Positions 1 through 6,255 of a DNA stretch of 26,930 nt are shown piece after piece. The stretch comes from an uncultured Clostridia bacterium. Its GTDB lineage: Bacteria > Bacillota > Clostridia > Lachnospirales > Bianqueaceae. The stretch covers positions 1 through 26,930 of the forward strand of contig CALBGL010000127.1 in NCBI GenBank assembly GCA_937892735.1, given 5' to 3'. The notes under the pieces were generated by a model. The model ran no database searches. It was not told the origin of the DNA and saw only the letters and a list, made by a program, of their open reading frames with translations. Position 1 is the stretch's first letter. The number at the start of each line of letters is the position of its first letter. Made by a program: the position numbers and the translations under genes.

Positions 1-208
1 TATCAAAGTCGGGAAAACCCAGAGCAACCGTAAAAGCCATCACCTCGAAGTGCTTAGGATAGAAACGCTGCAGACCTTTCAAGGCCAGAGCCAGTGTGAT
101 GCTGTCCTTGCCGCCAGATATGCCGACCGCAATACGATCTCCTTCCTGAATCATCTGGTAGTCATCTACAGCTTTGCGAGTATAACTTAAGAGTCTTTGA
201 TATGTCAT
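1..208 (-). CDS. ttcA: TtcA-like tRNA 2-thiocytidine synthetase, N-terminal part (runs off left edge)
   Basis: Only the first 69 residues are in the window; the rest lies beyond position 1. Residues 30-36 form the PP-loop ATP-binding motif SGGKDSI, which follows DRIAVGI. The stretch around it (GLQRFYPKHFEV) is typical of the TtcA/TilS-like branch that adenylates a tRNA base before sulfur insertion. TtcA makes 2-thiocytidine at position 32 of some tRNAs using an iron-sulfur cluster; the cluster cysteines would be outside the window, so the exact subfamily is inferred. The ATG at 208 is preceded by a good ribosome binding site (AGAAAGGAAAG) and by a clear promoter at 262-290. The gene is divergent from rubrerythrin. 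Other PP-loop enzymes such as TilS are less likely because the leading residues match the TtcA family pattern. Confidence 0.75.
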   Translation of the reverse strand, partial: MTYQRLLSYTRKAVDDYQMIQEGDRIAVGISGGKDSITLALALKGLQRFYPKHFEVMAFTVALGFPDFD

Positions 209-261
209 CGGACTTTCCTTTCTAATCTATAAACTATATATCGGAGATGGATACGTGACCT

Positions 262-290
262 ATCATAGCATATCCGAATCGAAATTTCAA
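262..290 (-). promoter_or_regulatory. Promoter of the ttcA-like gene
   Basis: Reading the minus strand, a -35 box TTGAAA (285-290) is followed by exactly 17 bases and a -10 box TATGAT (262-267). Each box matches the vegetative sigma consensus at five of six positions. The start codon is about 54 bases downstream of the -10 box. The upstream edge touches one arm of the inverted repeat AGTATGCGAA (290-299). Confidence 0.75.
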
Positions 291-360
291 GTATGCGAAA
301 TAATAAATATTTTGCGAATACTTATACAGCTTGCATAGTTTTACCAAAAATTCGCATACT
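290..360. promoter_or_regulatory. Repeated T(A/T)TGCGAA motif and inverted repeat over the rubrerythrin promoter
   Basis: A perfect 10-base inverted repeat, AGTATGCGAA at 290-299 and TTCGCATACT at 351-360, brackets the predicted rubrerythrin promoter. A third copy of the core, TTTGCGAAT, lies between them at 311-319. A fourth copy lies after the gene at 1037-1045. The spacing and placement suggest binding sites for a regulator acting on rubrerythrin, and perhaps on the divergent ttcA-like gene. The sequence is not a PerR, Fur or Rex consensus site. The regulator is unknown and no binding is shown. Confidence 0.5.
312..339 (+). promoter_or_regulatory. Candidate rubrerythrin promoter
   Basis: A -35-like TTGCGA (312-317) is followed by a 16-base spacer and a -10-like CATAGT (334-339); each matches four of six consensus positions. 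It would give a leader of roughly 48 bases before the ATG at 396. It overlaps the repeated TGCGAA motif, as expected for a regulated weak promoter. This is a tentative call; no better promoter was found between 209 and 380. Confidence 0.4.
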
Positions 361-395
361 ATCGCTGATTCTATCTATGTAAGGAGGCTTATACC

Positions 396-980
396 ATGAA
401 TTTGGAAGGAACCGAGACAGCCAGAAGTTTAATGAAGGCTTTTGCGGGAGAATCTCAGGCCAGAAATCGATACACCTTTTATGCGCAGATAGCGCGTAAA
501 GAAGGTTTGATTCAAATCGCACAGATCTTCCAGCTGACAGCAGCTAATGAGGAAGCCCATGCCAAGGAGTTTTTCAAAGCCATGAATGAGGGCAATTTGA
601 ATCAGCGGACGGTGGATATCGGCGCGGATTTTCCGGTGGCGTTAAATGATACGCTGACGAATCTGGAATCAGCAGCTCAAGGAGAACACGAGGAATATGC
701 GGCTTTGTATCCACAGTTTGGACAGATCGCGGCGGAAGAAGGTTTTCCAGGCGTTGCCAAGCTGTTTCAAAACATTGCATCCATTGAAAAGAACCATGAG
801 GAACGTTTTCTGGCCTTTTATGATCTGGTAAAAAAGGATCAGCTTTTGAAAAAAGATGTGGAAATCGCATGGGTTTGCAGCGTTTGCGGATATGTACACG
901 TAGGCACGGAACCGCCGCAGATTTGTCCGGTATGCAAACATGAGAAAGGGTATTATCAAGTCGATATCAAGGCATATTAA
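396..980 (+). CDS. rbr: Rubrerythrin
   Basis: This 194-residue protein has the two-part structure of classical rubrerythrin. Residues 1-150 form a ferritin-like four-helix diiron domain, with likely iron ligands E19, E52, H55, E97, E131 and H134 visible in ExxH-type contexts (NEEAH, IEKNH). The C-terminus is a rubredoxin-like domain with the paired cysteines C161/C164 and C177/C180 holding one iron. Rubrerythrins reduce hydrogen peroxide to water in the cytoplasm of anaerobes, taking electrons from NADH through rubredoxin-type carriers. The length matches the family. An AAGGAGG site lies shortly before the ATG. The gene stands alone between a divergent neighbour and a terminator hairpin, and is flanked by repeated TGCGAA motifs that may make it stress-responsive. 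Confidence 0.96.
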   Translation: MNLEGTETARSLMKAFAGESQARNRYTFYAQIARKEGLIQIAQIFQLTAANEEAHAKEFFKAMNEGNLNQRTVDIGADFPVALNDTLTNLESAAQGEHEEYAALYPQFGQIAAEEGFPGVAKLFQNIASIEKNHEERFLAFYDLVKKDQLLKKDVEIAWVCSVCGYVHVGTEPPQICPVCKHEKGYYQVDIKAY

Positions 981-1071
981 AGGGTTATCGGAAGAAGTGG
1001 CCTCTTTTTTGATATAACTTTTCGTAAAAGTTGTGTTTTGCGAATAGTTATAAAGACCTCTCTTCCTAAGG

Positions 1072-1119
1072 AAAAAGACTCATATCCGAATCTCACATGA
1101 ATTTGGAATGAGTCTTTTT
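1072..1119. terminator. Bidirectional terminator between rbr and rsfS
   Basis: AAAAAGACTCAT (1072-1083) and ATGAGTCTTTTT (1108-1119) are perfect 12-base inverted repeats. The stem continues inward as TCCGAAT against ATTTGGA with a one-base bulge. The A and T tracts on the outside let it end transcription from both directions. It sits between the converging rubrerythrin and rsfS genes, 3 bases after the rsfS stop on that strand. Confidence 0.9.
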
Positions 1120-1122
1120 GAT

Positions 1123-1506
1123 TTACAGTGTCTCAGGATCAACTTTTTGACCGTCGGACCAGATTCGTTCTAGATTATAGAACACACGGGCTTCCTGACT
1201 AAAAACATGAATGATAATGCGTTGATAGTCCATCAGGCCCCAGGTGCATGTATCGAATCCTTCTTTATCAGAGGGTTCATAACCAGCCTTGGCCAACTGT
1301 TCTTCTACCTCATCTAAAAGAGCTCTTACATGATTGGGATTGCGTCCATGGGCAATCAGAAAGTAATCGGCCAGGACAGATACCTCATGAATATCCAGAA
1401 TACGGATATCCTCGCCCATTTTGTTTTCCAGAGCCTGGTAAGCAATTTTAGCCATCGCTGCGGATTCTTTTAGATCTTCCTGTAATGTATTTGGGGATTC
1501 ATTCAT
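1123..1506 (-). CDS. rsfS: Ribosome silencing factor RsfS
   Basis: This is a 127-residue member of the RsfS/YbeB/Iojap family. Visible family features are DIRILDIHEVSVLADYFLIA near residues 33-52 and the conserved segment with YEPSDKEG, WGLMDY and IIIHVF at 76-101. RsfS binds ribosomal protein L14 on the 50S subunit and blocks joining to 30S, which lowers translation in poor nutrition. The length is slightly above the usual 105-120. It is the last gene of the obgE-yhbY-nadD-yqeK-rsfS run, overlaps yqeK by four bases (ATGA), and is followed at once by a terminator. The order nadD-yqeK-rsfS is common in Bacillota and supports the call. Confidence 0.95.
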   Translation of the reverse strand: MNESPNTLQEDLKESAAMAKIAYQALENKMGEDIRILDIHEVSVLADYFLIAHGRNPNHVRALLDEVEEQLAKAGYEPSDKEGFDTCTWGLMDYQRIIIHVFSQEARVFYNLERIWSDGQKVDPETL

Positions 1507-2102
1507 TGTGCGTTATCCCTCCCTTCGGATTGAATTTCCTGCTGCAGAGACTGCAGCGCTTCAAGTGTATAAAAATGGATGTTTTGATTTTTGGCGTGCA
1601 GATACTGTACGGTATTCTTCAGAATCAGAAGCGTACCCCGATTCAAATCTTGGAAAATGAGATCGCGAGCTTCCATCAAACCAGGAAACGGTTCGCGTCC
1701 CGGTTCCGCATAGTCTGCCGAAAAGATGAGTTTTTCCATGGGTGTCATATGGGCTCGGCCGGTGGTGTGAAACCGTATGGCATTCAGAAGTTCTTCCGGA
1801 AGCGGTCCAAACTGCTTCTGAGCCACGATGGGCGCGGCAAAAGCGTGCAACAGCTGCGGATAGTCCTGATTTCGTTTCAGATCGACTCCGGCCTCGTCAC
1901 AGACTTTCAAGAGCTCCTCCATCGGCATGTTCTTGGCGCAATCGTGCAGAAGAGCGGCCGAAGAGGCCATTTCTATGGATAAATGGTGACGCATCGCTAG
2001 TTGTACGGCCAATTGTTCTACCCCTAACGTATGCAGAAAGCGATGGGGTTTCAGACGGCTATACAGCCAATGAAGGACCTCGATGCGGTCAGGATATATC
2101 AT
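1503..2102 (-). CDS. yqeK: YqeK, HD-domain diadenosine tetraphosphate hydrolase
   Basis: The 199-residue protein carries an HD metal-binding domain: H24 (FLHTLGV), H53-D54 (LLHDCAK), then H82 and H112 (AIRFHTT), in the spacing of the YqeK family. YqeK proteins split Ap4A symmetrically into two ADP and thereby limit this stress nucleotide. The gene overlaps nadD by 14 bases and rsfS by four, so translation is probably coupled. Its position directly after nadD is the usual one in Bacillota. In some relatives a LytR-type gene lies between yqeK and rsfS; here there is none. Confidence 0.93.
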   Translation of the reverse strand: MIYPDRIEVLHWLYSRLKPHRFLHTLGVEQLAVQLAMRHHLSIEMASSAALLHDCAKNMPMEELLKVCDEAGVDLKRNQDYPQLLHAFAAPIVAQKQFGPLPEELLNAIRFHTTGRAHMTPMEKLIFSADYAEPGREPFPGLMEARDLIFQDLNRGTLLILKNTVQYLHAKNQNIHFYTLEALQSLQQEIQSEGRDNAQ

Positions 2103-2748
2103 GGGAATGCTCCTCCTTCTGATATAGACGATGTTTTTTAATGAAGTTCTCTACTGCTTCTGGAACCAGATACTTGATGGGATAACCAGAACGCACACGA
2201 GCTCGGATATCCGAGGAAGAGATCGCCAATGCCGGTACCTCCAGGAAATGAAATTTCTGCATCGGATGATTCTGAATGGTTGCGTGGATACGCTGAATCA
2301 GTTCTTCTTTCTGATATCCAGGTCGGGTGGCCGCTACAAACGTACAGGTTTTCAGAAGGTCCTCGGCATGGTGCCAGGAAAACATCTGATAGAAAGCATC
2401 TGCCCCTGTAATGAAGAAGATTTCCGTATCTGTCGGATAGATCTGCTGCAGGGCATGGATGGTATCAATCGTATAGGTAAAGCCGCTGCGGTCGATTTCC
2501 ATGCGGGAGGCATAGAAATGATCGTTGGATTCAGTAGCAAGAAGCGTCATCAGATAACGGCTTTCTGGATCGCTTACGGTATCGGCTGCTTTATGAGGCG
2601 GCTTTCCTGTCGGAATGAAAAGGACCTGATCCAGTTGAAACTCATGCCTCACCGCTTCTGCTGTCACCAGATGCCCATAATGGATGGGATCGAACGTGCC
2701 GCCCATGACAGCAATTCGCTTGGCTTGAGGATTATAATAGTCTTGCAT
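2089..2748 (-). CDS. nadD: Nicotinate-nucleotide adenylyltransferase NadD
   Basis: NadD transfers AMP from ATP to nicotinate mononucleotide, giving deamido-NAD, the step before NAD synthetase. The 219-residue sequence has the nucleotidyltransferase signature GGTFDPIHYGH at 16-26 and the second ATP-binding motif ISSSDIR at 176-182. The length is normal, with about a dozen extra residues before the first strand. No strong ribosome binding site precedes the chosen ATG at 2748. It lies six bases after the yhbY stop, so re-initiation is plausible. A later start at residue 15 would remove the first beta strand and is unlikely. Confidence 0.95.
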   Translation of the reverse strand: MQDYYNPQAKRIAVMGGTFDPIHYGHLVTAEAVRHEFQLDQVLFIPTGKPPHKAADTVSDPESRYLMTLLATESNDHFYASRMEIDRSGFTYTIDTIHALQQIYPTDTEIFFITGADAFYQMFSWHHAEDLLKTCTFVAATRPGYQKEELIQRIHATIQNHPMQKFHFLEVPALAISSSDIRARVRSGYPIKYLVPEAVENFIKKHRLYQKEEHSHDIS

Positions 2749-2754
2749 CGTTCA

Positions 2755-3042
2755 TTATCGAGGCAGTTGAATCTGCGGCTTTTTGGAAGGACGATATAAT
2801 ACGATCCGCCGCCCTATTACCTGCACTACCTGAGAATGGGTTCGGCTGGCGATAATCTCCGCAATATCCCGCAGATCATCGGCACAGTTATTGAGTACAT
2901 TGATTTTGATAAGTTCACGCTTTTCCAGCGCGTCATCGAGGGCATTAACCAGTTCCGGCGCCGCCCCTGCTTTTCCTACTTGGAAAATGGGATCCATTGT
3001 GCTCGCCAGGGATTTCAGGTATGCCCGTTGTTTTGTTGTCAT
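2755..3042 (-). CDS. yhbY: YhbY family RNA-binding protein (CRM domain)
   Basis: The 95-residue protein is a single CRM domain. The leading TKQRAYLKSLA segment, the glycine-rich loop VGKAG at 22-26, ALEKRELIKINVL in the middle and the closing GRRIVLYR are all characteristic. YhbY proteins associate with pre-50S ribosomal particles. The gene lies between obgE (23 bases upstream) and nadD (six bases downstream), a conserved order in Bacillota, which agrees with a role in large-subunit assembly. Confidence 0.93.
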   Translation of the reverse strand: MTTKQRAYLKSLASTMDPIFQVGKAGAAPELVNALDDALEKRELIKINVLNNCADDLRDIAEIIASRTHSQVVQVIGRRIVLYRPSKKPQIQLPR

Positions 3043-3065
3043 AGATTTTGTATCCTCTCTTTATA

Positions 3066-4358
3066 TTACGGATAATATTCAAAGGCTATATCGCCGACTT
3101 GAACGGTATCGCCTTCCTGAATGCCCATATCTTCCAGTCTCTGAATGATACCACGTTCCCGAAGAAAACGCTGGAAGAAATCAAAGCCCTTCTCACTTTC
3201 CAGGTGAGTGAAGCCCAGCATCTTGTCAATGACGGGACCACCGACCCAATATGTGCCGTCAGGCTGCAGTTTAATTTCGATACCGTCTCCTTCTTCAAGG
3301 CGGGAGATTTCTTCCTGTTCTTCCGCAAAGTATTCTCTCTCGAAGACAAGAGGTTCATCGCTAATGGAATCGCGAATCTGAACGACTCGATCCAGAAGGG
3401 CTCGTACGCCTTCACCGGTAGCGGCGGAAATTGGGAAGAGCGGCAGATCATGTGCCTTACAATACTCTTCCAACTCTTCATACAGAACATGCGCATCCGG
3501 CAGATCCATCTTATTAGCGCCGATGACCTGCGGCAGCGCCGCTAATTTATCGCTGTATTTGGCAAGTTCCAGATTGATCTTTTCGATATCGCTGACTGGG
3601 TCTCTGCCATCGAGCGCCGCCGCATCGACCAGATGAATCAGAACACGGGTCCGCTCTAGGTGTTTCAGGAATTCATGTCCCAATCCGACACCCTCAGAGG
3701 CGCCTTCAATCAGACCGGGAATATCCGCGATAACCATGGATTTCCCGTAAGGAAGCTCCACTACACCCAAATTCGGGCTTAATGTGGTAAACGGATAATT
3801 CGCAATCTTCGGTTTTGCATTGGAGACATGAGACAGGAACGTGGATTTTCCCGCATTGGGATATCCTAAGAGACCCACATCGGCCAATACCTTCAGTTCG
3901 AGGATCAGATTCATGCTTTTGCCGGGACGACCGGACTGCGCATACTTCGGAATCTGCATGGTAGGTGTGGCATAGTGCTGGTTTCCCTTCCCGCCACGCC
4001 CTCCCTTTAGGATGATCTCACGCTGTCCCAGCTTAGACATATCTGCCACGAGAAGCCCTGTAGTCTCTTCACGCAGAATCGTACCTACGGGCACAGAAAT
4101 AATGAGGTCTTCGGCATCTTTTCCATGACAATTCTTACCGCTGCCATCCCCGCCTTTAGATGCTTTATAGACCTTTCGATTACGAAAATCGGACAGGGTA
4201 TTTAACCCCTGCTCGGTGACGAAAACAATGTCGCCGCCCTTCCCGCCGTCACCACCGTCAGGGCCGCCATTGGCTACATATTTCTCCCGACGGAAGGAGG
4301 CGCAGCCATTTCCACCCTTCCCGGATTCGATATAAATCTTAGCTTCATCTACAAACAT
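3066..4358 (-). CDS. obgE: GTPase ObgE/CgtA
   Basis: The 430-residue protein has all three domains of the Gram-positive Obg. The glycine-rich Obg fold spans about 1-158 (GKGGNGCASFRREK, GGDGGKGG, GGRGGKGNQHYA). The GTPase domain shows G1 GYPNAGKS at 165-172, G3 DIPG at 212-215 and G4 NKMD at 282-285. A C-terminal OCT domain spans about 345-430, a common Bacillota extension. Obg is an essential large-subunit assembly factor that responds to GTP and ppGpp. The ATG at 4358 has an AAGGAG site. The gene is separated from rpmA by a terminator hairpin (4380-4416), so its level probably depends on readthrough. Confidence 0.97.
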   Translation of the reverse strand: MFVDEAKIYIESGKGGNGCASFRREKYVANGGPDGGDGGKGGDIVFVTEQGLNTLSDFRNRKVYKASKGGDGSGKNCHGKDAEDLIISVPVGTILREETTGLLVADMSKLGQREIILKGGRGGKGNQHYATPTMQIPKYAQSGRPGKSMNLILELKVLADVGLLGYPNAGKSTFLSHVSNAKPKIANYPFTTLSPNLGVVELPYGKSMVIADIPGLIEGASEGVGLGHEFLKHLERTRVLIHLVDAAALDGRDPVSDIEKINLELAKYSDKLAALPQVIGANKMDLPDAHVLYEELEEYCKAHDLPLFPISAATGEGVRALLDRVVQIRDSISDEPLVFEREYFAEEQEEISRLEEGDGIEIKLQPDGTYWVGGPVIDKMLGFTHLESEKGFDFFQRFLRERGIIQRLEDMGIQEGDTVQVGDIAFEYYP

Positions 4359-4379
4359 CTGGCTTCTCCTTTTATTGAG

Positions 4380-4416
4380 AAAAAGCAGGTTCCAAATAGT
4401 ACATTTGAAACCTGCC
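4380..4416 (-). terminator. Intrinsic terminator between rpmA and obgE
   Basis: On the minus strand GCAGGTTTCAAAT and ATTTGGAACCTGC pair over 13 positions with one G-U, around a five-base loop, and are followed directly by six T. This is a textbook intrinsic terminator inside what is otherwise a continuous gene run. It would let rplU-prp-rpmA be expressed more strongly than obgE and the genes after it. Confidence 0.88.
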
Positions 4417-4439
4417 CGATCATATACATCTGCCGATTT

Positions 4440-4730
4440 TTACATGGCCTGTTCCACAGGATATACAGAAACCTGCTTCTTGTCACGGCCCTTTCTCTCA
4501 AACTTTACGCGACCTTCTACCAGTGCGTAAAGAGTATCATCCTTGCCGATACCTACGTTCGTTCCCGGATGAATTCTGGTACCACGCTGACGATATAGAA
4601 TATTACCAGCCTTGACCACCTGACCATCGGCTCTCTTTGCTCCCAGGCGCTTGGACTCGGAATCACGTCCGTTCTTGGTAGAACCAACACCCTTCTTATG
4701 AGCAAACAACTGAAGATTCATTTGAAGCAT
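4440..4730 (-). CDS. rpmA: 50S ribosomal protein L27
   Basis: A 96-residue L27. The start MLQMNLQLF before AHKKGVGSTKNGRDS matches the Bacillota form of L27, whose nine-residue leader is removed by Prp to expose the mature N-terminus that reaches the peptidyl-transferase centre. The rest (RQRGTRIHPGTNVGIG, LVEGRVKFE) is standard. The protease gene lies immediately upstream in the same operon, 15 bases away. The AGGAGGTGC site lies just before the ATG. Confidence 0.97.
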   Translation of the reverse strand: MLQMNLQLFAHKKGVGSTKNGRDSESKRLGAKRADGQVVKAGNILYRQRGTRIHPGTNVGIGKDDTLYALVEGRVKFERKGRDKKQVSVYPVEQAM

Positions 4731-4745
4731 TGTATTGCACCTCCT

Positions 4746-5087
4746 TCATGTGCGCTTGCAAACTTGTACAAGAACATTCTTACGATACGATTCAGAAATC
4801 GATTGAAGCCCCAAATATAATAAATTCAGAATCAAATCTGTATCGGTGGAACCCTGCCCTATACGGACGGCTTCCACACGAGCAGATAAAAACCCATCTT
4901 CATCCATCTCATACTGGAAAGGATCTTGAGAAAAACGCTCCAGCCCATTGACCGTATTGAGTGATAAGGCCGATACTGCGGCACAAACAATGTCTGGATC
5001 GCCATTCTGTGCGAAACCGGCATGTCCATGAATCTCAAAAGACCAGATCCTATCTTGTTCATTCGTATAAAATGTTGCTTCAATCAT
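4746..5087 (-). CDS. prp: Ribosomal-processing cysteine protease Prp
   Basis: The 113-residue protein belongs to the Prp (YsxB/DUF464) family. The catalytic pair is visible as H22 in IHGHAGFA and C35 in DIVCAAVSAL. Prp removes the N-terminal extension of L27, which is essential for ribosome function in bacteria that have the extended form. The L27 encoded next door has exactly such an extension. The gene lies between rplU (stop 14 bases upstream) and rpmA, the conserved Bacillota order. Confidence 0.95.
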   Translation of the reverse strand: MIEATFYTNEQDRIWSFEIHGHAGFAQNGDPDIVCAAVSALSLNTVNGLERFSQDPFQYEMDEDGFLSARVEAVRIGQGSTDTDLILNLLYLGLQSISESYRKNVLVQVCKRT

Positions 5088-5101
5088 GGAAATTCTCCTG
5101 C

Positions 5102-5413
5102 TTACGCCTGAATTCCGTTGATCTGAAGTTTCGTAAAGTACTGCCTATGACCCTGCTTCTTGTGATAGCCCTTCTTGGACTTATACTTGTAAACAGTGAT
5201 CTTCTTGGCACGACCTTCCTTCAGGGTTGTCGCAGCAACCGTTGCACCCTCAACATAAGGAGTTCCGACCTTCACTCCGTCTTCGCTGAAAACTGCAAGA
5301 ACCTTATCAAAAGTATAAGCTTCTCCTTCAACCAGACCAAGCTTCTCGACAAATACAACGTCTCCTTCTTGTACCCGGTACTGCTTACCGCCAGTCTCAA
5401 TAACTGCGTACAT
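5102..5413 (-). CDS. rplU: 50S ribosomal protein L21
   Basis: A 103-residue L21 with the usual opening MYAVIETGGKQYRVQEGD and the basic C-terminal segment (KSKKGYHKKQGHRQ) that binds 23S rRNA. A strong GAAGGAGGTG site precedes the ATG at 5413. It is the first gene after a consensus promoter at 5503-5532 and a leader of about 85 bases, and starts the rplU-prp-rpmA unit. Confidence 0.97.
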   Translation of the reverse strand: MYAVIETGGKQYRVQEGDVVFVEKLGLVEGEAYTFDKVLAVFSEDGVKVGTPYVEGATVAATTLKEGRAKKITVYKYKSKKGYHKKQGHRQYFTKLQINGIQA

Positions 5414-5497
5414 ACTCAGGCACCTCCTTCTCTCTAAACTCGCCGACTACGGCAGCACTGTGAAAACATGCTTTGAAAGCCCCATCGAGCGGCAACG
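5414..5497 (-). ncRNA. Candidate L21 leader (5' regulatory RNA of rplU)
   Basis: Between the predicted transcription start (about 5497) and the rplU start codon lies a structured leader. It contains small hairpins such as GCCG-TAGT-CGGC (near 5448-5459) and GCTTT-C-AAAGC. Bacillota rplU genes are commonly preceded by the L21 leader family, thought to let L21 control its own operon. The placement and size fit, but I matched it by position rather than by a covariance model. Confidence 0.5.
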
Positions 5498-5502
5498 ATA
5501 GT

Positions 5503-5532
5503 ATCATATCATACAGAATACGAAGATGTCAA
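5503..5532 (-). promoter_or_regulatory. Promoter of rplU-prp-rpmA
   Basis: A perfect -35 box TTGACA (5527-5532) is followed by 18 bases and a -10 box TATGAT (5503-5508), on the minus strand. A second TATGAT (5508-5513) overlaps but is too close to the -35. The -35 lies only nine bases after the stop codon of the upstream TIGR03936 gene, so ribosomal protein expression is made independent of that gene. Confidence 0.87.
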
Positions 5533-5541
5533 GCCATTTTT

Positions 5542-6255
5542 TTATTTTTCTGTCAAAAGGTCCATCAGCGTTTTCATCTGTCCATCTTCTTCCCGATATA
5601 GATCCATACGGCACACCTGTTCTGTCCAGACGGCTTCGGGAAGGCCGGCACGTTCCCAGAAGACCTGCATCATACGATCTGGTTTCAGATTCTGTGTACC
5701 CGAGCAGGCACACCAGAGTTCAAGAATACAGGGAGTAATAAGACGAAGAGAACGGATCATGGGTCTGAGATCAACTTCGACTTCCTGCTTACGGCCATGA
5801 TGCTTGGCCCATTTACGAATGAGAATAGGCTCTCCGGCCATAAACTGCTCCAAGAGGGCAGGATACGCGTCGGCATATTCCGATGGAAGCTGAATATGGT
5901 ACTGTGCATGGGTGGACAATGACATGGCCGACTTGGTTCCCGCCGGCATATCCTGACATTCGATGAGTCGCAGCCCCGCAGGAAGTTCTGTATTCACCCG
6001 GTGCACCAGATCGTCATTTTCCCAGAGAGTGGCTAATTGCAGTTCCATATACTCATGATGGCCAGAGACTCCAAGAGATAAAGGCTGTGAGAAAGACATC
6101 TGCGGATGGGGATTAAAACCTTGGGAGAAGACGAGCTCCACGTTCGCGCGCTGAAGAGCGCGCTGAAAAGTGCGGAGCATGTCCAGATGGCCAATAAAGC
6201 GCATTTTACCCTCTTTACAAAAAGAGATTCGTTTCTGATAACGGACAGGTGTCAT
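5542..6255 (-). CDS. TIGR03936 family radical-SAM-associated protein (DUF2344)
   Basis: The 237-residue protein matches the TIGR03936/DUF2344 family by its opening (RYQKRISFCKEGKMRFIGHL) and by the segments FSQGFNPHPQMSFSQPLSLG and EYMELQL. The family has no radical SAM cysteines of its own. It is almost always encoded next to, or fused to, the TIGR03960 radical SAM protein, as here. Its biochemical role is unknown to me. The start at 6255 is chosen over the longer open frame because a GGGAGG site precedes it and it overlaps the upstream stop as ATGA. In many Clostridia an RNase G gene follows; here the rplU promoter follows directly. Confidence 0.9.
   Translation of the reverse strand: MTPVRYQKRISFCKEGKMRFIGHLDMLRTFQRALQRANVELVFSQGFNPHPQMSFSQPLSLGVSGHHEYMELQLATLWENDDLVHRVNTELPAGLRLIECQDMPAGTKSAMSLSTHAQYHIQLPSEYADAYPALLEQFMAGEPILIRKWAKHHGRKQEVEVDLRPMIRSLRLITPCILELWCACSGTQNLKPDRMMQVFWERAGLPEAVWTEQVCRMDLYREEDGQMKTLMDLLTEK

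Noticed and set aside
290..360. Classical PerR or Fur box at rubrerythrin
   Set aside because: The repeated core TGCGAA does not fit TTATAAT-type PerR or GATAATG-type Fur sites.
1485..1982. Plus-strand open frame of 165 codons
   Set aside because: It lies opposite yqeK and rsfS, has no ribosome binding site and its composition is that of a shadow frame.
2131..2799. Plus-strand open frame of 222 codons
   Set aside because: It is antisense to nadD, which is fully recognisable, and no family feature is visible in it.
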